From contig CAVWNC010000003.1 of assembly GCA_963756455.1 (NCBI GenBank), forward strand, positions 1,054,001 to 1,118,000: a DNA stretch of 64,000 bases, given 5' to 3'. This DNA is from DASQPA01 sp963756455. GTDB taxonomy: Bacteria > Acidobacteriota > Thermoanaerobaculia > Multivoradales > UBA5704. Shown here piece after piece: positions 40,501-48,718 of this stretch (the first letter of the stretch is position 1; each line of letters opens with the position of its first letter). Below the pieces are notes generated by a model, which saw only the letters and a list, made by a program, of their open reading frames with translations, did no database searches and was not told the origin of the DNA. Position numbers and translations under genes: made by a program.

Positions 40501-41290
40501 GGCTCGCGGCGTCGCCACGGATCTGCGGATCGCCGGTCGCGATCTCCACCCGGGCGCCATCGGGGCTCGCGTTCCGGAGGCTCATCTTGGCCGCGTCCAC
40601 CCGGATTCCCACCGATGCCATGGCGGTGGCGAAAGCCTGCTGGGCGGTGAGCCGTGAGGCTGGAGCGAAGGTGTTGGTCGCGGCGCTGGGGGCGAGGAGG
40701 CCGACCGTGCGGATGATGCGTCCGTTTCGATCGAGGGTCACCCGGGTCTCGCTCTGGAAGACCGGCAGGCCCGAGACGACCTGCTCGAAGCGCACCATGC
40801 GCAGCCCGCTCTTGCGGTCGAGGCTCTCGCCCTTCCACTGGAGCGCCGAGAGATCGGCGTCCGAGAGACCATAGAGGCCACGGTTGGCGCCCAGGAAGTC
40901 GAGGACGATGTCCTTGCCCGAACGGCCGGGCGCCGGACCGGTCAGGGCGCCCCGCGGGTTGCGCACCACCTCGGCGGCGCCGAAGAGTGGAGAGAAGCGC
41001 ACCTCGGCGCCGGGGGAGGCCGCCGCGAGCCGCGCGACTCCCTGCTTGACCGCCTGCAGTTGGACCGTCGCCCGTTTTACGGTCGCGGGGGTGTCCACGC
41101 GGTTCCCGGCGAGAACCTTGCCGAGCTCCCCTTGATGCCCCACCCGCACGTCCAGGTTGCTCCTCCCCGACGGCGCCGGCAGCTCGGAAGCTTTGGGCGT
41201 TGCGGCACCGGCCGCTGGTAAGGCGGTCAACCCGAGCATACCGATCAGGATGAGGGAAGCCCACGAAGTCTCTGCCAAAGAAGCACGCAT
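37517..41290 (-). CDS. Secreted M36 (fungalysin) metalloprotease with P-domain, one DUF11 repeat and sorting tail
   Basis: A 1257-residue preproprotein from ATG 41290 (GGAGGG, 6 nt). The signal peptide ends near AAGAA. An FTP-type propeptide covers about 60-330. The catalytic M36 domain has the zinc motif HELTH near 547 and the third ligand Glu in EGWSDFY near 577. It is followed by a beta domain, a P-domain-like region (about 920-1085; GFKAPSGYGT, GQLNTWSLIV), one DUF11 repeat (about 1095-1220) and the tail VPTLSPLGF, a hydrophobic helix and RRRR. The tail resembles IPTL-CTERM-type sorting signals. It probably acts outside the cell or on the outer surface, degrading proteins. A paralogue lies directly upstream. 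Confidence 0.93.
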   Translation of the reverse strand: MRASLAETSWASLILIGMLGLTALPAAGAATPKASELPAPSGRSNLDVRVGHQGELGKVLAGNRVDTPATVKRATVQLQAVKQGVARLAAASPGAEVRFSPLFGAAEVVRNPRGALTGPAPGRSGKDIVLDFLGANRGLYGLSDADLSALQWKGESLDRKSGLRMVRFEQVVSGLPVFQSETRVTLDRNGRIIRTVGLLAPSAATNTFAPASRLTAQQAFATAMASVGIRVDAAKMSLRNASPDGARVEIATGDPQIRGDAASHLVYFPAGPGILVPAWQQVTFTRGPGDWITVVDAGSGTLLWRKNMRSQASTQEARFNVYLHADGKTPGESPAPHSPTDVTPGSGTQFPAVPRVTVNMSTVQDINASPDGWISDGGNTTTGNNTDAYLDTDGDNMPDPGALDDNGRPIGNIDGAGHPRDFLGTGYDYTPPPLGSDPDAGTDPTDPQSQRGSVTQAFYVANWYHDRLYNLGFDEAAGNYQTDNFGRGGTGGDPLLAEVQSTTFGNNAGTFTSPPDGMSGLLQVSTFTWGTPNRDGNLEGSIVLHELTHGVSGRLIGNGFGLLFDEGGGMGEGWSDFYAQSLLSSTNAYPPTAKYVQQPWTTYNYRNLQEDNYLYGIRRFPYCSDKTVNPLTFADVDDLTLDLSGGIPPSILKFTRFGADEVHNAGEVWANTLWDVRSRVIADPAGANGDVPTGNDTMLALVTDAMKMTPLNPSFPDARDAILDADCATHACANEKSIWGGFANRGLGYKAVAPLAQDGLAFLSGVSSYLGVGESFAVPYLDVAALTVDDSLGNHNGAIDPGEPIRLTVELKNPWRAASQGVAGATATLTSSTPGVTLLTGSAAYPAIAAQGTAAGTPFLFTVSPSALCGQSLHFTLTTVSSLGTTSVDFTLRVGAVSGTGAPITYTRTIPGGLAIPDGQARGVGDSMTITDDREISSLVFDVNDLQHEATSDLIVGFKAPSGYGTTLIYLRGIFTSDSSGANFIDTKIDGSSTNDLNATGGAAAPYTGSWAPAFNSASISTLGFPTVGPDPVDQLSYVKGLSTSGTWSIYVADEFAGNTGQLNTWSLIVTPTAFTCNAFTPTAAVSGTKTVAGNFVAGGAITYTVTLSNTGSAAQADNPGNEFTDVLPSTLTLVSATSTSGIATADVATNTVTWNGVLPAVVGQATITIEATIKSTAAGQSIANQGQIAFDADGDGINESSAVTDDPATATRGDATALVVPPAITDVPTLSPLGFATLALLLLGAGFALLRRRRTT

Positions 41291-41370
41291 ATAAATCCCT
41301 CCAACCCTTCGAATAGGAGGGAATTGATCCCCGAAAATAGGTGCTTTCCGAGCGCCGAAAGAGGACTGGA

Positions 41371-41413
41371 AGGAGATCAAAAAACAAAACCCCCGGCCTC
41401 GCGGCCGGGGGTT
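41371..41413 (-). terminator. Strong intrinsic terminator after the second M36 gene
   Basis: On the minus strand the 11-bp perfect stem AACCCCCGGCC / GGCCGGGGGTT with a 4-nt loop is followed by TTTGTTTTTTGATC. It separates the two protease genes into different transcription units. Confidence 0.88.
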
Positions 41414-41449
41414 CGTCTTTACTTCAGAGAAAGGACGGAGCGATTTTCT

Positions 41450-44400
41450 TTACACCGTCCGCTTCCGCCGCAGCAGGGCGAAGCCCGCACCCCCGAGGAG
41501 CAGGGCGAGGGCCAGGAAGCCGAGCGGCGAGAGCGTCGGCACGTCGACGATCGACTGGGTGACGACGAAGACCGTGGCATCGCCCGCGGTTCCCGGTGTC
41601 GACGGGTCGTCGGTCGTGCCGGTCGACTCGTTGGTGCCGTTGGCGTCGGCGTCGAAGTTGACGGTTCCCTGGTTGCTGATCGTCGTACCTGGACCAGCGG
41701 TGATGACCGCGTTGATGGTGATGGTCACCGAGCCGCCGGCCGGAATGGCGCCGTTCCAGGTCACTGTACCGGCGCTCTGGGCTGCCACGCCGGAGGTGGC
41801 CGTGACACTCGTGAAGCTGAGGCCCGCCGGCAGGGTGTCGGTAAACTCGTTGCCGGGGTTGTTCGGCTGCGCGGCGTTGCCGGCGTTGGTGAGCACGACC
41901 GTGTAGGTGATCGGCTCGCCGGTGACGAAGTTGCCGGTGACCGCCTTGGTCGCGGTGACGCTGGCCCCCGCGGCGACGGTGATCTGGGTGGGGTCGTTCT
42001 TGCTGGCGGTCCCCGGATCGTCGGTCACCGCCGACGACTCGTTGGTGCCGTTGGCATCGCCGTCAAAGGAGATCTGCCCCTGGTTGGCGATGGTCTGGCC
42101 GGCCGCGGTGTTCTTGATCGTGGCGTGGATGGTGATCGTCACCTGTCCGACGAGCGCCGGGAGCGCCCCGTTCCAGGTCACGGTGTTGGTTGCGGCGTTG
42201 GCGGCGGCCGTGCCGGAGGTGGCGGTGGCCGAGACCAGGGTCAGGGTGGACGGCAGGACGTCGGTAAATTCGTTCCCCGGGTTGTCCGCCTGCGCGCCGG
42301 CTCCCGTGTTCTGCAAAGTCACCGTGTAGGTGATGGCACCACCGGCGGTGAAGGTGCCGGTGACGGTCTTGGTTCCCGACACGGCCGCCGTCGGGGTGAA
42401 GGCGGCGCAGGTGAAGGCCGTGGGGGTCACGATGAGCGACCAGGTGTTGAGCTGGCCGGTGTCGGCCTCCGCCTCGTCGGCGATGTGGACCTTCCACACC
42501 CCCTGGGAGCTCAGGCCCTCGGTGTAGGAGAACTGGTCGACCGGATCGGGGCCGAGGTTCGGAATGCCGAAGAGACTCCAGATCGGCGAGTTGAAGGCCG
42601 GCAGCCAATCGCCGGTGAAGGGCGCGTCGGTGGAGCTGGAGAGGTTCAGGTCGTTGCTCGAGCTGGCGGTGATCAGTGTGTTGATGAAGTTGTCACCGTC
42701 GCCGTCGCCGATGAAGCTGCCGCGCATGTAGATGAGGCTGGTGCCATAGCCGGAAGGCGCCTTCAAGCCGAGGACGAGGTCGCCGGTGAAGGTATGCGTC
42801 AGGTTGTCGACACGGAATTCGAGCTGCGAGACCTGAAGGTCGTCGGGGACCGTCATCGCGTCGGTGACACCCCGGAAGTTGTCGTCCGGGATGGCGAGGC
42901 CACCGGGGATCGTGCGGGAGTAGGTCACCGGGGTGCCGGTCCCCGTGGCGTTGCCGACCCGCACGGTGAAATCGACGCTCTTGGTGCCGAGGGTCGAGAC
43001 CGTGGTGATCGTGAAGTGGATCGACTGGCCGCAGACCGCGCTTGCCGGCACCGTGAAAAGGAAGGGCGTGCCGGAGGTCGTGCCCTGGGCCGCGATGGCG
43101 CCGTAGACCGAGCTCCCGTTCAGGATGGTGACGCCCGCGGTCGACGTCGTGAGAGTGGCCGTCGCCGATGCCACGTTCATACCGGTGTCGTGCCACGGGT
43201 TGAGCAGATTGACCGTCAGCTGGATCGGCTCGCTGGGATCGATCGTGCCGTTGTTGTTGCCCAGGCTGTCGTCGATCGTCAGGCCGTTGACGTCCAGGTA
43301 GGGGACCGAGAAGGACTCGCCGACTCCCATGTAGGCACCGAGCCCCACGACCCCGTCCTGGGCGAGGGGAGCGGTCGCCTTGTAGCCGAGGCCACGATCG
43401 GCGAAGCCGCCCCAGATCCACTTTTCGTTGGCGCAGGCGTTGGCGGCGCAGTCGGCGTCGATCAGGGCGTCCCGCGCGTCGGTGAAGCTGGGGTTGATCG
43501 GCGTCATCTTGAGCCCGTCGGTGACGATCGAGAGCATCTTGTCGTTGCCGGTCGGCACGTCGCCGTTCGCCCCCGCCGGATCGGCGATGACGCGGCTACG
43601 CACCTCCCAGAGGGAGTTCGCCCAGATCTCACCGATGTTGTGCACCTCCAGGGCGCCGTTGCCGGAGAAGTTGATCGGGCTCGTCGCGATGCCGCCCGCC
43701 GTGTTGTAGGTGACGTCGTCGACGTCCGCCCAGGTGAGCGGGTTGACGCTGTTGTCCGTCGAGTAGGGAAAGCGGCGGATGCCGTAGAGATAGTTGTCGG
43801 TCAGCCCGAGGAACTGGTAGGTGGCATAGGCACCGACCACGTACTCGGCGTTGGGCGGGAAGGCGTTGCTGCTGTTCAAGAGCGAGAGAGCGTAGAAGTC
43901 GCTCCACCCCTCTCCCATGCCTCCCCCTTCGTCCCAGATCAGACCGTTGCCGTCGCCGATCAGCCGGTTCGACGTGCCGTGGGTCAGCTCGTGGAGGACG
44001 ACGGTGGCGTCTAAGCTACCGTCCCGTTCGGGGGTCGGGAAGTCGAAGATGTACATCTGCATGCGACCCGACATGCCGTCCGGCGGGGTGGCGAAGTTCG
44101 AGTTGTCGGTGCCCGAGCCGTCCTGGCACTCGGCGAGAACCGGGTCGCCGCCCGTGCCGCCGTTGCCGAAGTTGTTGGTCTGGAAGTTGCCGGCCGCCTC
44201 GTCGAAGCCGAGGTTGTAGAGCCGGTCGTGATACCAGTTGGTGAGATAGAAGAGGTGGGTGACGGAGCCGCGCTGGGCCTGGGTGTCGCTGGGGTCGGTG
44301 CCGGCGTCCGGGTTGCCGCCCATGGGAGCCGGCGTATAGGCGTAGCCGGTGCCCAGGAAGTCGCGCTGGTGGCCGCTGCCGTCGGTGTTGCCGACCGGCC

Positions 44401-45646
44401 GGCCGTTGTCGTCGAGGAGGCCCGGGTTCGGCATGTCGATGTCATCGACGTCCAGGTAGGTGTCGGTGTTGTTGCCGGTCGTCGTGTTGCCGCCGTCGTC
44501 GATCCAGCCGTCGGGCGAGGCCGTGATGTCCTGCGCCGTCGACATGTTGACCGTCGTTCTCGCGATCTCGGGGAACTGGGTGCCCGAGCCCGGGGTCACC
44601 GTCGTCGGCGAGTGCGGCGCCGGGCTCTCGGACGGGGTCTTGCCGTCCCCCTGCACGTAGACGCTGAAGCGCGCCTCCTGGGTCGAGGCGTAGCTCCGCA
44701 TGTTCTTGCGCCAGAGGAGGACGCCGCTCCCGGCGTCGACCAGGGTGTTCCAGTCGCCGGGACCCTTGGCGAAGGTGATCTGCTGCCAGGCGGGCACGAG
44801 AATACCGGGACCCAGGGGGAAGTAGACGAGGTGGCTCGACACGGTACCGAGGACCCGTGGGTCGCCGGCGACCAGGTCCAGCCGGGTGCCGTCCGGAGTC
44901 GCATTCTTGATGCTCATCTTGGTCGGGTCGAGGGCGATCCCCACCGATTTCATGGCGGTGGCGAGCGCCTGCTGGGCGGTGACCTGGGGGGAGACCGCGA
45001 GGGCGTTGACCGGCGCGTCGGGGGCGAGGAGGCCGACGACGCGGACGATCCGGCCATTCTTATCCAGGGTCACCCGGGTGTCGCTCTGGAAGACCGGCAG
45101 GCCGTTGACCACCTGCTCGAAGCGCACCATGCGGAGACCGCTCTTCTTGTCGACGCTCTCGCCCTTGAAGTTGAGGTTCGAGAGGTCGGCGTCGGAGAGG
45201 CCGTAGAGGGCCTCGTTGGCGCGCAGGAAGTCGAGGACGACGTCCTTGCCCGCCTTCCCGGGAGCGGCGGCGGTCAGGGCACCCCGGTTGTTGCGGACGA
45301 TCTCAGGGGCGCCGAAGAGGGGCGAGAAGCGCACCTCGGCACCGGGGGAGGCGGCCTTGAGCCTGGCTACCGCCTGCTGGGCAGCCTGGAGCTGACCGGT
45401 CGCCCGCGATCCCGTGGTGCGGGTGTCGATCCGGTTGCTGGAGAGGACGCGAACCAGGTCGCGCCGGCTGTTGACCCGCACGTCCAGGTTGCCGATGTCT
45501 GCCGTCAGCCCCGGTTTCCCGGTGGGACGGGGCGGCGCCACGACGGCTCCCGCGGGCCGGGCCGGGACGACGGCCAGAGCCAGGAGGGCAGCGAGGACGA
45601 AGGTAGATGAAAGCCGGAGCGGGCGGTTGACCCGAAACAATCCCAT
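41450..45646 (-). CDS. Secreted M36 (fungalysin) metalloprotease with P-domain, two DUF11 repeats and sorting tail
   Basis: A 1398-residue paralogue of the next gene, with the same order: signal peptide, FTP-like propeptide, M36 catalytic domain (HELTH near 552, EGWSDFY near 582), beta domain, P-domain-like region and DUF11 repeats. The tail is VPTLSPLGF, a hydrophobic helix and RRKR. It has two DUF11 repeats where the paralogue has one, which explains most of the extra length. ATG 45646 follows GGAGG at 7 nt; the in-frame extension upstream lacks a signal-like N-terminus. Its own terminator at 41371 makes it an independent unit. The pair arose by tandem duplication (inference from the near-identical layout). 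Confidence 0.93.
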   Translation of the reverse strand: MGLFRVNRPLRLSSTFVLAALLALAVVPARPAGAVVAPPRPTGKPGLTADIGNLDVRVNSRRDLVRVLSSNRIDTRTTGSRATGQLQAAQQAVARLKAASPGAEVRFSPLFGAPEIVRNNRGALTAAAPGKAGKDVVLDFLRANEALYGLSDADLSNLNFKGESVDKKSGLRMVRFEQVVNGLPVFQSDTRVTLDKNGRIVRVVGLLAPDAPVNALAVSPQVTAQQALATAMKSVGIALDPTKMSIKNATPDGTRLDLVAGDPRVLGTVSSHLVYFPLGPGILVPAWQQITFAKGPGDWNTLVDAGSGVLLWRKNMRSYASTQEARFSVYVQGDGKTPSESPAPHSPTTVTPGSGTQFPEIARTTVNMSTAQDITASPDGWIDDGGNTTTGNNTDTYLDVDDIDMPNPGLLDDNGRPVGNTDGSGHQRDFLGTGYAYTPAPMGGNPDAGTDPSDTQAQRGSVTHLFYLTNWYHDRLYNLGFDEAAGNFQTNNFGNGGTGGDPVLAECQDGSGTDNSNFATPPDGMSGRMQMYIFDFPTPERDGSLDATVVLHELTHGTSNRLIGDGNGLIWDEGGGMGEGWSDFYALSLLNSSNAFPPNAEYVVGAYATYQFLGLTDNYLYGIRRFPYSTDNSVNPLTWADVDDVTYNTAGGIATSPINFSGNGALEVHNIGEIWANSLWEVRSRVIADPAGANGDVPTGNDKMLSIVTDGLKMTPINPSFTDARDALIDADCAANACANEKWIWGGFADRGLGYKATAPLAQDGVVGLGAYMGVGESFSVPYLDVNGLTIDDSLGNNNGTIDPSEPIQLTVNLLNPWHDTGMNVASATATLTTSTAGVTILNGSSVYGAIAAQGTTSGTPFLFTVPASAVCGQSIHFTITTVSTLGTKSVDFTVRVGNATGTGTPVTYSRTIPGGLAIPDDNFRGVTDAMTVPDDLQVSQLEFRVDNLTHTFTGDLVLGLKAPSGYGTSLIYMRGSFIGDGDGDNFINTLITASSSNDLNLSSSTDAPFTGDWLPAFNSPIWSLFGIPNLGPDPVDQFSYTEGLSSQGVWKVHIADEAEADTGQLNTWSLIVTPTAFTCAAFTPTAAVSGTKTVTGTFTAGGAITYTVTLQNTGAGAQADNPGNEFTDVLPSTLTLVSATATSGTAAANAATNTVTWNGALPALVGQVTITIHATIKNTAAGQTIANQGQISFDGDANGTNESSAVTDDPGTASKNDPTQITVAAGASVTATKAVTGNFVTGEPITYTVVLTNAGNAAQPNNPGNEFTDTLPAGLSFTSVTATSGVAAQSAGTVTWNGAIPAGGSVTITINAVITAGPGTTISNQGTVNFDADANGTNESTGTTDDPSTPGTAGDATVFVVTQSIVDVPTLSPLGFLALALLLGGAGFALLRRKRTV

Positions 45647-45837
45647 ACAGGTTCCTCCAAAAGCGACGGACAAAGAAGTCACAAATTTATCACAGGCCCT
45701 CGCTCCTGGAGCATCCCTTTTTAATCCTCTCCTGGGTCGAGAGCGGATTGGAGTCCCTCCGGGGGGCGTGATACCTTGCCCAGTCTCGCGGGGCCCGGTA
45801 GCCGCCTCGCTCTCCCCCTGATGAAGAGGACGGTTTC

Positions 45838-47319
45838 ATGAGCACAGAGATAGACGGCCCGGTCCGGGTGCGCTTCGCGCCTTCCCCCACGGGGTTCCTG
45901 CACGTCGGCGGCGCGCGGACGGCGATCTACAACGACCTCCTCCGCCAGCACGTGGGCGGCGCCTTCATCCTCCGCATCGAGGACACCGACCGCGAGCGCT
46001 CGGACGAGGCGATGACTCGCCAGATCCAGTCGGCCCTCGCCTGGATCGGCATCGAGTGGGACGAAGGGCCGTTCCTGCAGAGCGAGCGCCTGCCCCTCCA
46101 CCGCGCGCGCGCCCAGGAGCTGCTCGACAAGGGTCTCGCCTACCGTTGCTTCTGCACTCCCGAGGAGCTCGACGCCCAGCGCGCCGAGGCGCAGGCCCGG
46201 GGGGTCGCCTTCCGCTATCCCCGCACCTGTCTCCTCCGCCCGGCGGAGGAGACCGCCGCGCTCCTCTCCCAGGGCCGGCCCTTCGCCGTCCGCTTCCGCA
46301 TGCCGGACGAGAACATCCGTTTCCACGACCTGGTGCGGGGCGACATGGACTTTCCGCCCGACGCCCTGGACGACTTCATCCTCCTGCGCTCGGACGGCTC
46401 GCCGACCTACCACATGTCGGTCTGCGTGGACGACATCGACATGCGGGTGACCCACGTCATCCGCGGCGAGGACCACCTCTCGAACACCCCCAAGCACATC
46501 CCGCTCTTCCGCGCCCTGGGCGGCGCGGTGCCGACCTTCGCCCACCTGCCGCTCATCCTGGGTCCGGACAAGAAGCGGCTCTCGAAGCGTACCGGCGCCA
46601 CCTCGGTCGAGGAGTTCCGCTCCGAGGGCATCCTGCCGCAGGCGCTCTACAACTTCATGGCTCTCCTGGGCTGGACCCCCGGGGACGACCGCGAGATCCT
46701 CTCCCGCCAAGAGATGGCGGACCTCTTCTCGGTCGATCGCCTGAACGCCTCGGCGGCGGTCTTCGATCGCGAGAAGCTCCTCTGGATGAACGCTCAGTAC
46801 CTCTCCAAGCTCTCCGCGGCGGAGATCCTGCCGCACCTGGAGCCCTTCTTAGAGCCTCTCGGCCTCACCCCCGCAGCGGCTGCGGATCCCACCCGCCTCA
46901 CCGCCGCCCTGGAGCTGCAGCGCAGCCGCGCCCATACGCTCAAGGAGCTCGCCCAGGCGCTCGTCCCCTACTTCGCGGCCAGCCTCACCTACGACCCGGC
47001 GCTCGCCGCCAAGTTCTTGAAAGACCCCGACCTCCCCGGCCACATCGAGGCCCTGGCCGAGCGCTACGCCGCCCTCCCCGAGTTCGACAAGGTATCCCTG
47101 GAAGCGACCCTCCGTGCCTTGGCCGACTCAAGGGGTCTGAAAGCCGGGGTGCTCATCCACCCCACCCGTATGGCCCTCTCCGGCGCCGCGGGCGGCCCAC
47201 CTCTCTTCGACCTCGTCGAGGTGGTGGGCCGCGAGGCGGCCGTCCGGCACCTGGGCCACTTCGTGGCCTTCCTGAAGCAGCCGCCGGCCGCGGCGCCGGC
47301 TGCTCCCGCCGAGGGTTGA
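45838..47319 (+). CDS. gltX: Glutamyl-tRNA synthetase
   Basis: A 493-residue class I synthetase that charges tRNA-Glu with glutamate. The HIGH-type motif is in FAPSPTGFLHVGGART (about 15-29) and the KMSKS-type motif is KKRLSKRTG (about 244). The C-terminal helical anticodon-binding part starts near 330. It lies 41 nt upstream of a tRNA-Gln gene, which fits a non-discriminating enzyme feeding GatCAB, but the sequence alone does not prove this. Start ATG 45838 fits the conserved N-terminus; the gene is divergent from the M36 protease. Confidence 0.97.
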   Translation: MSTEIDGPVRVRFAPSPTGFLHVGGARTAIYNDLLRQHVGGAFILRIEDTDRERSDEAMTRQIQSALAWIGIEWDEGPFLQSERLPLHRARAQELLDKGLAYRCFCTPEELDAQRAEAQARGVAFRYPRTCLLRPAEETAALLSQGRPFAVRFRMPDENIRFHDLVRGDMDFPPDALDDFILLRSDGSPTYHMSVCVDDIDMRVTHVIRGEDHLSNTPKHIPLFRALGGAVPTFAHLPLILGPDKKRLSKRTGATSVEEFRSEGILPQALYNFMALLGWTPGDDREILSRQEMADLFSVDRLNASAAVFDREKLLWMNAQYLSKLSAAEILPHLEPFLEPLGLTPAAAADPTRLTAALELQRSRAHTLKELAQALVPYFAASLTYDPALAAKFLKDPDLPGHIEALAERYAALPEFDKVSLEATLRALADSRGLKAGVLIHPTRMALSGAAGGPPLFDLVEVVGREAAVRHLGHFVAFLKQPPAAAPAAPAEG

Positions 47320-47360
47320 CCTCGGCGCGGCCTTTCCGTTACCCTCTCGGCTCGTCCTGC

Positions 47361-47434
47361 TGGGAGATCGTCCAATGGTAGGACATGCGGCTCTGGACCG
47401 CAGAATCGGGGTTCGAGTCCCTGTCTCCCAGCCA
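47361..47434 (+). tRNA. tRNA-Gln (anticodon CTG)
   Basis: The acceptor stem TGGGAGA / TCTCCCA (47361-47367 and 47424-47430), a five-pair anticodon stem TGCGG / CCGCA around loop CTCTGGA, a T-loop TTCGAGT and an encoded CCA end (47432-47434) are all visible. Anticodon CTG reads CAG. Confidence 0.96.
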
Positions 47435-47514
47435 ATCCGGACTTCCCTCCTCCAGCCTTCCCGTTGAAGAGTTTCCGGGCCGCCCACTACGGTAGCAAAG
47501 CCTTCCGCCTCCCC

Positions 47515-47808
47515 GGCGACGATCGCCATCCTCCTCGCGACCACCGCCACCAGGGCGGCAACGATCGCCACCCTGCTCGCAACGATCGGCAACCTGCTCA
47601 CGACGACCGCCTTCCTGCCGGCGACGGCTCCCGCAGCACCGGCGATGACCGCCACCAGGGCGGCGGGGATCGCCATTCTGCCGGCGACGACCGCCACCCG
47701 ATTGGGAGAGACTCCCAACCTTCTCGCGAGGACGCCACCTCGGTCGGCAGTCTTCGCCAGCCTGCCGGCGACGATCGCCACCTCCCCGGCGACGATCCCC
47801 CGCGGCGG
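47515..47808. repeat. Fourteen in-phase degenerate 21-bp repeats
   Basis: From 47515 the sequence falls into 14 consecutive 21-bp blocks with no insertion or deletion. The consensus is close to GGCGACGATCGCCACCCTGC plus one base, though individual units differ at many positions. Twenty-one is seven codons, so every stop-free frame gives a heptapeptide repeat: GDDRHPA-like on the plus strand (frame open 47464-47859, TTG start), LPATIAT-like in another plus frame, and RMAIVAG-like on the minus strand. No frame has a convincing start and ribosome site, so no CDS is called. It fills most of the 480-bp gap between tRNA-Gln and the SDR gene. Confidence 0.85.
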
Positions 47809-47914
47809 AAAAAAAGCCTTCGAGGGGACCGCCGAGGCCGCGTCGAAAGCGCGGTCTAGGGAGGCGCCTGGGTTACGATTCGACGCGGTTTTTCAAAACT
47901 CGAGAGGAGAAGGA

Positions 47915-48685
47915 ATGACGGCAGGCCGGGTGGTGATCGTGACCGGGGCGGCGGCGGGGATCGGCCGGGCCACGGCTCTGCGCTTTGCCCGCGACGGAGC
48001 GAGGGTGAGCGCTTGGGACGTCGCGGAGGAGGCGCTCGGCGGGGTCGCTGAGGAAATCCGGGCGGCGGGGGGCGAGGCGCTCGCCTGTCGAGTCGACGTC
48101 TCTTCCGCCGCGGCGGTCGAGGCGGCGGTCGAGGCCGTCTTTTCGCTCTGGGGGCGGATCGACGTCCTCGTCAACAACGCCGGGATCGTCAAGGATGCCC
48201 AACTCGTCAAGTGGAAGGACGGGACGGCGCTGTCGCGGATGAGCGAGGAGGACTTCGACTCCGTTTTGGGCGTCAATCTGAAAGGGGTCTTCCTCGTCAC
48301 CCGCGCCGTGGCGCCACGGATGATCGCCGCCTCTTCCGGGGTGATCCTCTCCGCCAGCTCGGTCGTCGCCCTCTACGGCAACTTCGGCCAGACCAACTAC
48401 GCGGCAACCAAGGGCGCCGTGATCAACCTGACGAAGACCTGGGCCCGCGAGCTCGGCCGCCACGGCATCCGGGTCAATGCCGTGGCTCCGGGCTTCATCG
48501 ACACCGGCATGGTCGCCGCCATCCCCCCCAAGGTGGTCGAGGGGATGGTCGCCCACACGCCGCTCGGCCGCCTGGGCCGGCCGGAAGACGTGGCGGAGGC
48601 CTATTTCTGGCTGGCGTCGCCCGCCGCCGCCTTCATTCACGGGGCGGTGCTGCCGGTCGACGGCGGCCTGGTGATTGGAACCTGA
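47915..48685 (+). CDS. Short-chain dehydrogenase, FabG-like
   Basis: A 256-residue classical SDR. Cofactor motif TGAAAGIGRA (residues about 10-19), NNAG near 88, catalytic Ser in ILSASSV and the YAATK Tyr-Lys pair are all present, plus the APGFIDTGM segment after the active site. It resembles 3-oxoacyl-ACP reductases (NADPH reduction of 3-ketoacyl groups), though many relatives act on other secondary alcohols. ATG 47915 follows GAGGAGAAGGA. The stop codon lies in the first copy of a 14-bp triplicate repeat. Confidence 0.9.
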   Translation: MTAGRVVIVTGAAAGIGRATALRFARDGARVSAWDVAEEALGGVAEEIRAAGGEALACRVDVSSAAAVEAAVEAVFSLWGRIDVLVNNAGIVKDAQLVKWKDGTALSRMSEEDFDSVLGVNLKGVFLVTRAVAPRMIAASSGVILSASSVVALYGNFGQTNYAATKGAVINLTKTWARELGRHGIRVNAVAPGFIDTGMVAAIPPKVVEGMVAHTPLGRLGRPEDVAEAYFWLASPAAAFIHGAVLPVDGGLVIGT

Positions 48686-48718
48686 AGCGCGGAACCTGAA
48701 GCGCGGAACCTAAAGCGT
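48677..48718. repeat. Three 14-bp tandem repeats spanning two convergent stop codons
   Basis: GGAACCTGAAGCGC occurs at 48677, 48691 and (with two changes) 48705. The first copy holds the TGA of the SDR gene (48683-48685) and the third holds the minus-strand TAG of the DUF4252 lipoprotein gene (48710-48712). Confidence 0.93.

Noticed and set aside
37451..44014. Two long plus-strand ORFs (1068 and 896 codons) over the M36 genes
   Set aside because: Antisense to well-supported proteases; repeated GVGDGV-like motifs mirror the protease repeats.
47128..47781. 217-residue minus-strand ORF over the 21-bp repeats
   Set aside because: It continues antisense through tRNA-Gln and the end of gltX, so it is unlikely to be a gene as drawn.
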